NCBI RefSeq assembly: GCF_014836945.1
Contig: NZ_JACSPX010000001.1
Coordinates: 1,639,313 to 1,703,312, forward strand
Source of the DNA: Microbacterium commune
GTDB lineage: Bacteria > Actinomycetota > Actinomycetes > Actinomycetales > Microbacteriaceae
Direction of reading: 5' to 3'
DNA length: 64,000 nucleotides
Shown: positions 7,609 to 16,239 of the stretch, piece by piece
How the letters are laid out: every line of letters starts with the position of its first letter
Numbering within the stretch: the first letter of the stretch is position 1
Notes under the pieces: model-generated
What the model was told of the DNA's origin: nothing
Databases searched by the model: none
The model's input: the letters and a program-made list of their open reading frames with translations, nothing else
Translations under genes and position numbers: made by a program

Positions 7609-9060
7609 TCAGACCAGCGGCAGGGCGTCGTCGTAGGCCGCGCGCGACAGTTCAGGGTGGTCGCCGAACACTCGCGTGGTGCCGGGCTCGGTGCGCCAGG
7701 TCGGCCAGCCGGGGTCGCCGTCGCGGATGAACGCCACCGCAGCGGCGTGCATCTCGTCGGCGAGGCGCTGCGGAGGATCTTCGCCGTCGATGCGCGCGAC
7801 GTGCGGGTCGTCGAGGCAGTCGAACCAGAACGGCACGTCCAGGCAGTGGTACGACCATCCGTTCGTCGGTGACGCCCAGGCGAACCGGTACACCCAGGTG
7901 CGCGCATCCCGTCGGGTCTCGGCGATCCGCACCACGAGGGAGCGGAACACCCGGTCGGTGACGAAACGGCCGAGAGCCGAACCCGCGTCGCGTCGCGTCC
8001 GGTTCGCCCGGCGCCAGCCGCGGCGCAGCGCGCGCGTCTGCTCGACGATCAGCAGCGCGAGAGGCACCGGCACCCAGCGCAGGATGCGCGGGGCGCGATC
8101 GAACACCATCGTGAACTCGTCGTCGGTCGCGCCCAGCAGCAGTGGCTTGTCGGCGCCCACGCCGGCGGCGTACGAATCGACGGTGGGTCGGGTGAGCAGG
8201 TCGCCGTCGACCACCGGCCCCCAGGGGAGGCCGTCGGTGAGCGTGGCGGTCGTCGCTGCGAGGCCGGTCTTGCCGAGCAGGGATGCTTCGTACTGGCGCC
8301 GTGTGAGCGCGCGCTCCTTCACGCCGCGGAAGCCGTCGAGGGTCGGCTCGCAGCCGACCATCGATGCCAGGAGCTCGCTGCGCCGACGCGCCCGGTCGCG
8401 CGGGAGGTCGCCGAGGGCGCCGCTGATCGAGATGCCCGCGCGGAACAGGTGCTGCGCCTCGGGCATCCCGAGCAGGGTGAGCACCGCCCCGCCACCGGCG
8501 GACTGCCCCGCGATCGTCACGCGTGCGGGGTCGCCGCCGAATGCGGCGATGTTGCGCTGCACCCACTCGAGTGCCGCGAGCCAGTCGCGCACTCCGCGGT
8601 TGTCGGGTGCCCCGTCGATCACCCCGAAGCCGTCGAAGCCCAGCCGGTACGAGATCGTGACCACGACGATCCCGTCGCGCACGAAGGTGCGGCCGTCGTA
8701 CCACGGGCTCGCCGAGGAGCCCGACGAGTACCCGCCGCCGTGGATCCACACCAGCACGGGTCGAGCCCCGCTGGAGGACGCGGTGAAAACGTTGAGATTC
8801 AGCGTCGCCGTGCCGGGGACGCTCGGCTCGGGGATGATCGCATTCGGCTCCTCGCGGCGCTGCGGCGTCGGGCCGTATCGGGTTGCGTCGAGCGGTTCGG
8901 TCCACGGGACGACCGGCTGCGGGGGCTGGAAGCGTCGACGGCCGGTGGGCGGGGCGGCGTACGGGATGCCGAGGAACGCCAGCGATCCGTCGGGTCGGCG
9001 GATGCCGCGCACGGGCCCCTCGCCTGTCTGCGTCACCTCTGTCTGCGACTCGTCCTCCAC
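7609..9060 (-). CDS. Type-B carboxylesterase / lipase
   Basis: A 483-residue alpha/beta hydrolase of the carboxylesterase type-B family. Landmarks are FLGIPYAAPPTGRRRF near the N-terminus, the oxyanion HGGGYSSGSS, and the nucleophile elbow GQSAGGGAVL (the family usually has GESAGA). These enzymes hydrolyse carboxylic esters; the substrate is unknown. The GTG at 9060 was chosen because a TACGCT hexamer ends exactly 6 nt upstream, as in the leaderless genes of this window; a GTG 21 bases further upstream (9081) is the alternative. It is co-directional with the lyase gene but separated from it by repeats, so co-transcription is doubtful. Confidence 0.88.
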   Translation of the reverse strand: MEDESQTEVTQTGEGPVRGIRRPDGSLAFLGIPYAAPPTGRRRFQPPQPVVPWTEPLDATRYGPTPQRREEPNAIIPEPSVPGTATLNLNVFTASSSGARPVLVWIHGGGYSSGSSASPWYDGRTFVRDGIVVVTISYRLGFDGFGVIDGAPDNRGVRDWLAALEWVQRNIAAFGGDPARVTIAGQSAGGGAVLTLLGMPEAQHLFRAGISISGALGDLPRDRARRRSELLASMVGCEPTLDGFRGVKERALTRRQYEASLLGKTGLAATTATLTDGLPWGPVVDGDLLTRPTVDSYAAGVGADKPLLLGATDDEFTMVFDRAPRILRWVPVPLALLIVEQTRALRRGWRRANRTRRDAGSALGRFVTDRVFRSLVVRIAETRRDARTWVYRFAWASPTNGWSYHCLDVPFWFDCLDDPHVARIDGEDPPQRLADEMHAAAVAFIRDGDPGWPTWRTEPGTTRVFGDHPELSRAAYDDALPLV

Positions 9061-9066
9061 GCCATC

Positions 9067-9072
9067 AGCGTA
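9067..9072 (-). promoter_or_regulatory. Putative leaderless -10 (TACGCT) of the carboxylesterase
   Basis: TACGCT on the minus strand with 6 nt to the GTG start at 9060. There is no Shine-Dalgarno and no convincing -35. Confidence 0.45.
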
Positions 9073-9098
9073 TCGAGCCACGCCCCGTCTTCCCGGGG

Positions 9099-9154
9099 CG
9101 CGGGGTCAGTTGGGTACGGAATCCCACGACGGGGCGTACGTTTCTGACCTCGCA
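9099..9154 (+). repeat. Family B 56-bp palindromic repeat, copy 1
   Basis: Outer arms CGCGGGGTCAG / CTGACCTCGCA and inner GTACG / CGTAC. It is exactly 56 bp like the other copies and lies between the carboxylesterase start and the aminotransferase stop. Confidence 0.7.
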
Positions 9155-9198
9155 CCCCGACCGAGCTGAGCCGGCGGACCGGGCGGACGAGGCGCGGT

Positions 9199-10590
9199 TC
9201 AGGCCGTGAACCCGTCGGCCACCGTGAGAGCCTCGTCTATCGCCGACAGCCCGCGCACCAGCTCGTCCTCGGTGATCACCAGCGGCGGCGCGATGTGCGT
9301 GCGATTGAAGTGCACGAACGGCCAGACGCCGGCCTTCTTCGCCGCCGCGGCGAACGCGCCCATCGGCGCGGCATCCGACCCCGACGCGTTGAACGGCACG
9401 AGCGGCTCGCGGGTCTCGCGGTCGCGAACCAGCTCGACGGCCCAGAACAGTCCGCGCCCGCGCACCTCGCCCACACTCGGATGCCTCGACGCCCACGAGC
9501 GCAGCGTCGGCTCGACGACGCGCTCGCCGAGGTCGCGCACCCGCTCGAGGATCCCGTCGCGCGCGAACACCTCGAACGTCGCCACACCGGCGGCGCACGC
9601 GAGCGGATGCCCAGAGTATGTGAGTCCACCCGCGAACGGCGTCGTGTCGAAGTGCGCGGCGATGCGGTCGGAGATGACCACGCCGCCCAGCGGCACGTAG
9701 CCCGAGTTCACGCCCTTCGCGAAGGTGATCAGGTCGGGCTGCCCGCCGTACGCCTGGAACGCGAACCACTCGCCCATGCGCCCGAAGCCGACCATGACCT
9801 CGTCGGCGATGTACACGATGCCGTGCCGGTCGCACAGCTCGCGCACCCCCTGCAGGTATCCGGGCGGCGGCACGAGCACGCCGTTCGTGCCGACCACCGA
9901 TTCGATGATGATCGCGGCGATCGTCGCGGGGCCCTCGAGCAGGATCGTCTGCTCGAGGTGCTCGAGAGCCCGCTGCGACTCCTCCTGCAGGGTCGACGCG
10001 TGGAACGGCGAGCGGTACAGGTACGGCCCGAAGAAGCGCACCGCGCCGGTGTCGCTGACATCGTTCGCCCACCGCCGCGGATCGCCGGTGAGTGAGATCG
10101 CCGTCGACGTCGAGCCGTGATAGCTGCGGTACATCGAGAGCACCTTGCGGCGCCCCGTCGACTGGCGCGCGAGGCGCACCGCGTACTCGTTGGCCTCGGC
10201 GCCGCCGTTGGTGAAGAACACCTTCTCCAGGCCGTCCGGCGCGACGTCGGCGATCAGCCGGGCGAGCTCGCCGCGCACGTCGTTCGCGATCGACGGCTGG
10301 ATGGTCGCCAGGCGTCCGGCCTGCTGCTGGATCGCCGCGACGAGATCCGGATGCTGGTGCCCGAGGTTCAGGTTCACCAGCTGGCTCCCGAAGTCGAGGT
10401 ACCCGGTGCCGGCGTAGTCCCAGAACGTCGATCCCGCCCCGGCCGCGACCGGAACCGGGTCGATGAGCGCCTGGGCGCTCCAGGAGTGGAAGACGTGCGC
10501 GCGGTCATCGGCGCGCACCTGCGCGTCGGCCTCGGCATCCGGCAGGGTGTGCGTCGCTCCGTGCCGATCGGTGTACCGACTCATGGTCAT
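9199..10590 (-). CDS. Class III PLP-dependent aminotransferase (omega-amino acid--pyruvate type)
   Basis: A 463-residue fold-type I aminotransferase. FFTNGGAEANE binds the cofactor phosphate, SYHGST follows, IADEVMVGFGR carries the PLP-contacting Asp, and the Schiff-base Lys lies in FAKGVNSGYVPLGG. The family moves amino groups from beta-alanine, GABA, taurine or other omega-amines to pyruvate or 2-oxoglutarate. The neighbour 12 bases upstream in the transcript is an MmsA-type dehydrogenase, which decarboxylates malonate semialdehyde, so beta-alanine is a sensible substrate; this is inference. ATG 10590 has a GAGG Shine-Dalgarno; a second ATG lies two codons inside. Confidence 0.88.
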   Translation of the reverse strand: MTMSRYTDRHGATHTLPDAEADAQVRADDRAHVFHSWSAQALIDPVPVAAGAGSTFWDYAGTGYLDFGSQLVNLNLGHQHPDLVAAIQQQAGRLATIQPSIANDVRGELARLIADVAPDGLEKVFFTNGGAEANEYAVRLARQSTGRRKVLSMYRSYHGSTSTAISLTGDPRRWANDVSDTGAVRFFGPYLYRSPFHASTLQEESQRALEHLEQTILLEGPATIAAIIIESVVGTNGVLVPPPGYLQGVRELCDRHGIVYIADEVMVGFGRMGEWFAFQAYGGQPDLITFAKGVNSGYVPLGGVVISDRIAAHFDTTPFAGGLTYSGHPLACAAGVATFEVFARDGILERVRDLGERVVEPTLRSWASRHPSVGEVRGRGLFWAVELVRDRETREPLVPFNASGSDAAPMGAFAAAAKKAGVWPFVHFNRTHIAPPLVITEDELVRGLSAIDEALTVADGFTA

Positions 10591-10602
10591 GATCGTCCTC
10601 GC

Positions 10603-12102
10603 TCAGTGGTTGCTCGGGAAGCCGAGGTCGACCTGCGCGGGGGTGTGGTCGGGCCAGCGCGTGGTGACCACCTTCGAGCGCGTGTAGAAGCTGATCGACT
10701 CGGGGCCGTAGATGTGCGAGTCGCCGAACAGCGAGCTCTTCCAGCCGCCGAACGAGAACGCGCCGACCGGCACGGGGATCGGCACGTTCACGCCGACCAT
10801 GCCGACCTCGATGTCGAACTCGAACTGACGCGCGGTGCCGCCGTCGCGGGTGAAGATCGCGGTGCCGTTGCCGAACGCGTTCGCGTTGATCAGCTCGACT
10901 GCGTCGGCATAGCTGTCGACGCGCACGACCGAGAGCACGGGGCCGAAGATCTCGTCTTCGTACACCTTCATGCCGGGGCGCACGTTGTCGAGCAGGGTCA
11001 CGCCGGTGAAGAACCCGTCGCCGTCGAACCGCTTCTGCGTGCCGTCGACGACGACGGTCGCGCCCTCGGCCGCCGCGCCGGCGACGTAGGACTCGACCTT
11101 GTCGCGGTGCTCGCGGGTGATCAGCGGGCCCATCTCGCTCGAGGGGTCGGTCCCGTCGCCGATGCGCAGATCGGCGATGCGGGTGCGGATGCCGTCGATC
11201 AGGTCGTCTGCGATGTCGCCGACGGCGACCAGCACCGACACGGCCATGCAGCGCTCGCCGGCCGATCCGTAGGCGGCCGAGATGGCGGCCGTGGCCGCGC
11301 CGTCGATGTCGGCGTCGGGCATGACGACCATGTGGTTCTTCGCGCCGCCCAGTGCCTGCACACGCTTGCCGCTCGCCGCCGCGCGCTGGTAGATGGACTT
11401 CGCGATCGGGGTGGAGCCGACGAAGCTCACCGCGCCGACGTCGGTCGAGTCGAGCAGCGCGTCGACGGCGACCTTGTCGCCGTTGACGACGTTGAGCACG
11501 CCGTCGGGCAGGCCCGCCTCCTGGAAGGCCTTGGCCAGCCAGATCGCGGCTGACGGGTCCTTCTCGCTGGGTTTGAGCACGACGGTGTTGCCGCACGCGA
11601 TCGCCGAGGCGACCATCCACAGCGGCACCATCACCGGGAAGTTGAACGGGGTGATGCAGGCCACCACCCCGACGGGCTGCTTGACCGAGTGCACGTCGAC
11701 GCCGCGCGACACCTGCTCGGCGCGCTCGCCCTTGAGGTGGTGCAGAAGGCCGGCCGCGAACTCGACGTTCTCGATGCCGCGCGACACCTCGCCGGCCGCA
11801 TCCGAGAGCACCTTGCCGTGCTCACTGGTGACGATCGCGGCGAGCTCGTCGGTGCGCTCCGCGAGGATCTGGCGGAGGCGGAAGAAGACGTCGGCCCGCT
11901 TGATGAGGCTGGATGCCCGCCACGCGGGCTGCGCGGCCTTGGCGGCGGCGATCGCCGCCTCGACCTCCTGTGCGCTGGCGGCCGCGACCTGGCGGTGCGC
12001 CACCCCGGTCGCAGGGTTGTACACCGGCAGGGTGCGGTCGACGGCGCCGGTCTCGGCGCCGTCGACGTAGTGACGGATCGTGGTCACGGAGTTGCTCCTC
12101 AT
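10603..12102 (-). CDS. mmsA: Methylmalonate-/malonate-semialdehyde dehydrogenase (CoA-acylating)
   Basis: A 499-residue aldehyde dehydrogenase of the MmsA subfamily. It converts (methyl)malonate semialdehyde, CoA and NAD+ to propionyl- or acetyl-CoA and CO2. TPFNFPVMVPLWM, ALGGAKNHMVVMPDAD (the subfamily has Asn in place of the usual catalytic Glu) and Cys285 in GERCMAVS are diagnostic. It sits first in the operon with the class III aminotransferase, the pair expected for beta-alanine to acetyl-CoA or for valine/thymine breakdown. A PucR regulator is divergent, 83 bases away. Confidence 0.93.
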   Translation of the reverse strand: MRSNSVTTIRHYVDGAETGAVDRTLPVYNPATGVAHRQVAAASAQEVEAAIAAAKAAQPAWRASSLIKRADVFFRLRQILAERTDELAAIVTSEHGKVLSDAAGEVSRGIENVEFAAGLLHHLKGERAEQVSRGVDVHSVKQPVGVVACITPFNFPVMVPLWMVASAIACGNTVVLKPSEKDPSAAIWLAKAFQEAGLPDGVLNVVNGDKVAVDALLDSTDVGAVSFVGSTPIAKSIYQRAAASGKRVQALGGAKNHMVVMPDADIDGAATAAISAAYGSAGERCMAVSVLVAVGDIADDLIDGIRTRIADLRIGDGTDPSSEMGPLITREHRDKVESYVAGAAAEGATVVVDGTQKRFDGDGFFTGVTLLDNVRPGMKVYEDEIFGPVLSVVRVDSYADAVELINANAFGNGTAIFTRDGGTARQFEFDIEVGMVGVNVPIPVPVGAFSFGGWKSSLFGDSHIYGPESISFYTRSKVVTTRWPDHTPAQVDLGFPSNH

Positions 12103-12185
12103 CGAGATTCGCGGGCTGGTCGCACAGAATGACCGGAACGGCCGTCTGGCTCGTGTTCCATGTTCCCGGGAGCGAGAATGGGAAG

Positions 12186-13739
12186 ATGCCCGCAGAGCGT
12201 ATGGAAGATGGTCGGCTTCGGACAGATCGTCTGGATGACGTGGCGCTGCCCCGGGTGCGCGATGTGCTCGACACCCCTGTGCTGGTGGCGGGCGATCCGC
12301 AGGTGCTCGTCGGCGGGTCTGCCCTCGACGCCCGCGTGCGCTGGGTGCACGTCTCGGACAGCGCCGAGGTCGCCGGTCTGCTCGACGGCGGCGAGCTGCT
12401 GCTGACGACGGCGGCCGGGTGGAGCGGGACGGATGCGTCGCTGCGCGCCGTCGCGGCGAGCCTCGCCGCTGCCGGGGTCGCCGGCGTCGTGCTTGAGCTC
12501 GGCGCGCGGTTCCCCGTCGCGCCGCCCGCTCTGATCGTCGCGTGCCGCGCGCACGGTCTCGCTCTGATCGCGCTGGAGCGGGTGGTCAAGTTCGTGGCGG
12601 TGACCGAGGCGGTGCACCGACGCATCATCGCGGGTCAGCTGGAGGCGCTGCAGGAACGGCAGCGCCTCCACGAGCTGTTCACCGGCCTGACGCTGCGCGG
12701 CGCCCCGGCCGACACGGTCGTGCACGCGGCCGCGCAGACACTGGGTGCGCCGGTCGTGCTCGAGACGCTGAGCCGTGAGGTGGTCACGGCAGAGCTCTGG
12801 GCCCAGACGCCGACTGAAGTGCTCGCCGACTGGGCCGCACGCTCGCGGGCCGGAGCAGGACTGCTCACCGTGCCGGTCGAGGCCCGCGGCGTGCGGTGGG
12901 GCACCCTCGTCGCGCTGCCGGGCCCCGAGCATCCGGCCGGGCGGATGACCGTGCTCGAGCTCGCCGCGACCGCCCTCGCGCTCGCGCGTCTCGCCGACGG
13001 GCCCTCCGAATGGGCCATGCTGCCCGCCCGCGACCTGGTCGATGCGGTGCTCAGCGGCAGGCATGCGGGGGAGGCGGACGTCGCCGCCCGTCTGCAGGCG
13101 GCGGGCCTGCCGGTGCGGGGTCGGGTGCTCGGTGTGCTGGTCGCGGAGAGCGCCGATGCCGCGGCCCTGGATGCCGTGTTGGCCGTGCTCGCCGCGGACG
13201 GCGGCTCCGATCGCGCCGCCGTCCACGCGCGTGGTGCGGTGCACGACGGGGCGGCCGTGGTGCTCGCGTCGTCGGCCGCGGGGCTGCGGTCGGGTGCGGT
13301 GAACCGTGCGGCGCGGGAGGCCGGGGTGGGGCTGGCCGTGGGGCCGGAAGTCGCCACGGTCGCCCAGCTGCTGGCATCCGTCCGCCCCACTCGCCTGCTC
13401 GCCACTCGCCTGCGGGCGGGCGAGGTGCGCCGTGTCGATGACCGGCCGCTCACCCGTCTGGTCGCCGAGCTCGGCGCCGACCACCGGCTGCAGGAGCACA
13501 GCGAGCGGCTGCTCGCGCCGCTGATCCGACACGACGAGCAGCACCAAGGCGACCTGCTGCGGGTGCTCGCAGCCGTGGTGGCGCACCCCGGCAGCCGAAC
13601 GGCCGCGGCCTCGGCATCCCACCTGTCGCGCTCGGTGTTCTACCAGCGCCTCGCCGTGATCTCCGACCTGCTCGGGGCCGACCTCGATGACGGCGAGACC
13701 GTGGCCGCCCTGCACCTCGCCCTGCTGGCGCGCCGCTGA
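12186..13739 (+). CDS. PucR-family transcriptional regulator
   Basis: A 517-residue protein with an N-terminal PucR domain (VRDVLDTPVLVAGDPQVLVGG, about 25-140), a diverged central region and a C-terminal helix-turn-helix (ASHLSRSVFYQRLAVISDLL near the end). PucR proteins are effector-responsive activators of purine, amine and amino acid catabolism. It is divergent from mmsA and is the likely regulator of the mmsA-aminotransferase operon. Start ATG 12186: a GAGAAT hexamer ends 6 nt before it, suggesting a leaderless transcript; an ATG at 12201 is the alternative. Confidence 0.87.
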   Translation: MPAERMEDGRLRTDRLDDVALPRVRDVLDTPVLVAGDPQVLVGGSALDARVRWVHVSDSAEVAGLLDGGELLLTTAAGWSGTDASLRAVAASLAAAGVAGVVLELGARFPVAPPALIVACRAHGLALIALERVVKFVAVTEAVHRRIIAGQLEALQERQRLHELFTGLTLRGAPADTVVHAAAQTLGAPVVLETLSREVVTAELWAQTPTEVLADWAARSRAGAGLLTVPVEARGVRWGTLVALPGPEHPAGRMTVLELAATALALARLADGPSEWAMLPARDLVDAVLSGRHAGEADVAARLQAAGLPVRGRVLGVLVAESADAAALDAVLAVLAADGGSDRAAVHARGAVHDGAAVVLASSAAGLRSGAVNRAAREAGVGLAVGPEVATVAQLLASVRPTRLLATRLRAGEVRRVDDRPLTRLVAELGADHRLQEHSERLLAPLIRHDEQHQGDLLRVLAAVVAHPGSRTAAASASHLSRSVFYQRLAVISDLLGADLDDGETVAALHLALLARR

Positions 13740-13795
13740 CCCGCCCCGCCCGCGCCCTACCCGCCCCCGACCCGCCGCGCGCACGGGTACAAACC

Positions 13796-13862
13796 GGGGG
13801 CCGACACTCCAGATGTCGGACACATCCCGCGAATGCGTCCGACATCTGGAGTGTCGGCCCCC
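13796..13862. terminator. 26-bp perfect inverted repeat between convergent genes
   Basis: Arms 13796-13821 and 13837-13862 are perfect complements, with a 15-nt centre that can add 3 more pairs. Each arm contains a smaller palindrome of its own (CCGACA, 7 nt, TGTCGG). It lies between the convergent PucR and cupin genes, so a bidirectional terminator is the simplest reading. There is no U tract, and a mobile palindrome remains possible. The rest of 13740-13879 shows nothing else. Confidence 0.6.
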
Positions 13863-13879
13863 CCAGGTGTGCCGGGCGA

Positions 13880-14233
13880 TCAGGCGATGTACACCTTGCG
13901 AAGGGTCTCGTGCACGGTCCAGAGGGTCTGCATCCCCGCGGCCAGACGCACCACCGAGCCCGCTTGCACCTCGATCGACGGCAGCGACGGATCGATGAAC
14001 TCCACCCGCGCACGGCCCGCGAGCACGATGAACACCTCGTCGATCTCCGTGTCGACCGCGGCGCCCTCGGTCATCTCCCAGATGCCCACCTCGACCCCGG
14101 CGAACGGTCCGAGCTCCCGGATGCCCGTGGTCGGCGCCCCCGCGCGCACCGCGTCCGCGGACAGCGGCTCCTGCGGGACGTGCTCACGCAGGGCATCCGT
14201 CACGATGCCTGCCGTGTCGAGCGGCCGGCTCAC
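13880..14233 (-). CDS. Cupin-domain protein (Cupin_3/DUF861 type)
   Basis: A 117-residue single-domain cupin. Glycine and acidic cupin motifs (IDEVFIVLAGRARVEF) and the tail WTVHETLRKVYIA are typical of the Cupin_3 group, which includes ureidoglycine aminohydrolase-like and EutQ-like proteins. Its start overlaps the stop of the FAD oxidoreductase by ATGA, so the two are translationally coupled. Small cupins of this type often travel with amine or polyamine oxidases; their biochemical role there is unproven. Confidence 0.82.
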   Translation of the reverse strand: MSRPLDTAGIVTDALREHVPQEPLSADAVRAGAPTTGIRELGPFAGVEVGIWEMTEGAAVDTEIDEVFIVLAGRARVEFIDPSLPSIEVQAGSVVRLAAGMQTLWTVHETLRKVYIA

Positions 14234-15627
14234 GAGTCGAACCCCATGCCGACGGCGTCCAGCGCCTTCAGCAGCAGGTTGCGTCTGCCCTGGTTGTGGT
14301 CGGCGTGGTCCATCGACCTGCGCACGAGGGTCACGCCGATGGACGCGGCGGGCTCGGGCGGGAAGGGGATGGGCTTGGTGCGCACCATCTCGAGGCGCGT
14401 GCGCTCGGTGTCGAGGCCGGCGAGCTCATCGAGCATGACGTCGGCGGCGAAGCGGCTGGCGCCCACGCCGAGGCCGGTGAACCCCGTCGCGTAGGCGACG
14501 CGGCCGCCGCGGGCCGTGCCGAAGAACGCGCAGAAGCGGCTGCACGAGTCGATCGCGCCGGCCCACCGGTGCGTGAACGTCAGCCCCTCCAGCTGCGGGA
14601 ACGTCGTGAAGAAGTGCGAGGCGAGCCTGCGGAAGCTCTCGGGGCGCTCCTCGTACTCGGCGCGCACCCTGCCGCCGAAGTGGTAGATCGCGTCGTACCC
14701 ACCGAACAGGATCCTGTTGTCGGCGCTCAGGCGGTAGTAGTGGAACTGGTTCGCGCTGTCGGCCAGGCCCTGCCGGTTCTGCCAGCCGATCGACTGCAGC
14801 TGCTCGCTCGTGAGCGGCTCGGTCATCAGCACGTAGTCGTACACCGGCACGGTCATCAGGCGATTGCGCTTGAGCAGCGAGGGGAAGACGTTGGTGGCGA
14901 GCACGACGTGGTCAGCGCTCACGGTCGCCCCGCCCGCGACGGTGACGGTCTGCCGGCCCGATCCGCGGATGCCGGTGACCCGGCTGCGCTCGTGGATGAC
15001 GACACCGAGCTCCGTGGCGACCCTCGCGAGCTCGACGACGAGCTTGGCCGGATGGATCATCGCGCAGCCGTTCCGATCCCAGCTGCCCGCGAGATACGTG
15101 GGGGAGTGCACCTCGGCGCGTACGGCATCCCGATCCAGGAAGTCGTCACCGGCCATCCATTCGACCTGGTGCGGCTCGATGGCGACGGCCAGCTGCCCGG
15201 TGCGCTCCCAGTCGACGTCCATGCCATAGCGCTCGACCGACTCCTCGATTCCGTCGAGGTTCTCCAGACCGAGGCGCTCGAGCTGCGCCATCTCGTCCGG
15301 CCACCGGTTCATCCCGTTCTCGTAGCCGTGGGTCAGGCTGGCTTCGCAGAAGCCTCCGTTGCGACCGGATGCCGCCCAGCCGACGCGGGCGGCCTCGAGC
15401 AGGATGACAGAACGCTGCGGGTCGCGCTCCTTGGCGCGCACGGCCGTCCACAGACCGGCGTATCCGCCGCCGACGATGACGAGGCCGGCCCGGGTGCTCG
15501 AGGTGAGCGCGGGATATCCGGGGCGCTCGATGTCGTCGAGCCAGTAGGCGGCGTGTCTGGTGTCGCTGAGGGCGGCGTCGATCAGGCTGTCGTGCGGGCG
15601 CGAGCGCTCGAACACTGTGGTGCCCAT
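14230..15627 (-). CDS. FAD-dependent amine oxidoreductase (DAO family, PuuB-like)
   Basis: A 465-residue DAO-family flavoprotein. The Rossmann motif is VIVGGGYAGLWTA at about residues 49-61, followed by SGRNGGFCE and a C-terminal FAD-contact segment (ATGFTGLGVGASR). The closest recognisable type is gamma-glutamylputrescine oxidase/glycine oxidase-like enzymes that oxidise a primary or secondary amine to an aldehyde, releasing H2O2. With the aldehyde dehydrogenase at 16240 and the Lrp-type regulator between them, an amine to amino acid route is likely. It is coupled to the downstream cupin by a 4-base overlap. Confidence 0.87.
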   Translation of the reverse strand: MGTTVFERSRPHDSLIDAALSDTRHAAYWLDDIERPGYPALTSSTRAGLVIVGGGYAGLWTAVRAKERDPQRSVILLEAARVGWAASGRNGGFCEASLTHGYENGMNRWPDEMAQLERLGLENLDGIEESVERYGMDVDWERTGQLAVAIEPHQVEWMAGDDFLDRDAVRAEVHSPTYLAGSWDRNGCAMIHPAKLVVELARVATELGVVIHERSRVTGIRGSGRQTVTVAGGATVSADHVVLATNVFPSLLKRNRLMTVPVYDYVLMTEPLTSEQLQSIGWQNRQGLADSANQFHYYRLSADNRILFGGYDAIYHFGGRVRAEYEERPESFRRLASHFFTTFPQLEGLTFTHRWAGAIDSCSRFCAFFGTARGGRVAYATGFTGLGVGASRFAADVMLDELAGLDTERTRLEMVRTKPIPFPPEPAASIGVTLVRRSMDHADHNQGRRNLLLKALDAVGMGFDS

Positions 15628-15671
15628 GGATCACGTTCTCTCTCGAAGGGGGAGGGTGGTGCGGCTGCGGG

Positions 15672-16139
15672 TCAGCGCGTGCCCCAGTTGTAGAAGTCCT
15701 TGTGCAGACCGGCGTAGATCAGGCTCTCGGTGTGCTCGACGCCGGGGATGGCGCGCACGCGCATCGACACCAGCTCGAGCAGATCTTCGTCGGTCTCGCA
15801 GATGGCTTCGGCGAGCACGTCGAAGGTGCCGAGGGTGACGACGACGTAGGCGATCTCGTCGAATGCCTTGACCGCCTCGGCGACCTCGCGGGGATCACCC
15901 GAGGTGCGGATGCCGATCATCGCCATCCGCGCGAAGCCGAGCTGCCGGGGGTCGGTGACCGCGACGATCTGCATGACGCCCGAGTCGGTGAGGCGCTGCA
16001 CACGCTGACGCACCGCCGCCTCGCTGAGTCCGACCGCACGGCCGATATCCGCGTACGGGCGTCGTCCGTCCTGCTGCAGCAGCTCGATGATCCGCTTCGA
16101 GACGTCGTCCAGCGTGACGGTCTTTGACTTGTCGGCCAT
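15672..16139 (-). CDS. Lrp/AsnC-family transcriptional regulator
   Basis: A 155-residue protein: N-terminal AsnC HTH (DDVSKRIIELLQQDGRRPY, AVRQRVQRL) and a C-terminal RAM/ACT-like domain (about 70-150). ATG 16139 is preferred, with AGGA 9 nt upstream, over an in-frame ATG 27 bases earlier. It lies upstream of the FAD oxidoreductase in the same direction and divergent from the aldehyde dehydrogenase, with a perfect 6+6 palindrome just ahead of its start. It probably controls both transcripts in response to an amine or amino acid. Confidence 0.9.
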   Translation of the reverse strand: MADKSKTVTLDDVSKRIIELLQQDGRRPYADIGRAVGLSEAAVRQRVQRLTDSGVMQIVAVTDPRQLGFARMAMIGIRTSGDPREVAEAVKAFDEIAYVVVTLGTFDVLAEAICETDEDLLELVSMRVRAIPGVEHTESLIYAGLHKDFYNWGTR

Positions 16140-16149
16140 GCGCCGATCC

Positions 16150-16165
16150 TGACATAAGAATGTCA
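16150..16165. promoter_or_regulatory. Palindromic operator upstream of the Lrp-type gene
   Basis: TGACAT-AAGA-ATGTCA: perfect 6-bp arms with a 4-base spacer, in the AT-richest part of the divergent intergenic region, 11 bases from the asnC-like start. Fits an autoregulatory site. Confidence 0.5.
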
Positions 16166-16227
16166 CGAACGCAACCGTATTCGTAGCAGAATCGGCTCAA
16201 AACCTCTGAATCCGCAGTATCTCTGGA

Positions 16228-16233
16228 TAGAGT
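16228..16233 (+). promoter_or_regulatory. Putative leaderless -10 (TAGAGT) of the aldehyde dehydrogenase
   Basis: TAGAGT followed by exactly 6 nt and ATG 16240, with no Shine-Dalgarno. Confidence 0.5.
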
Positions 16234-16239
16234 GACCCC

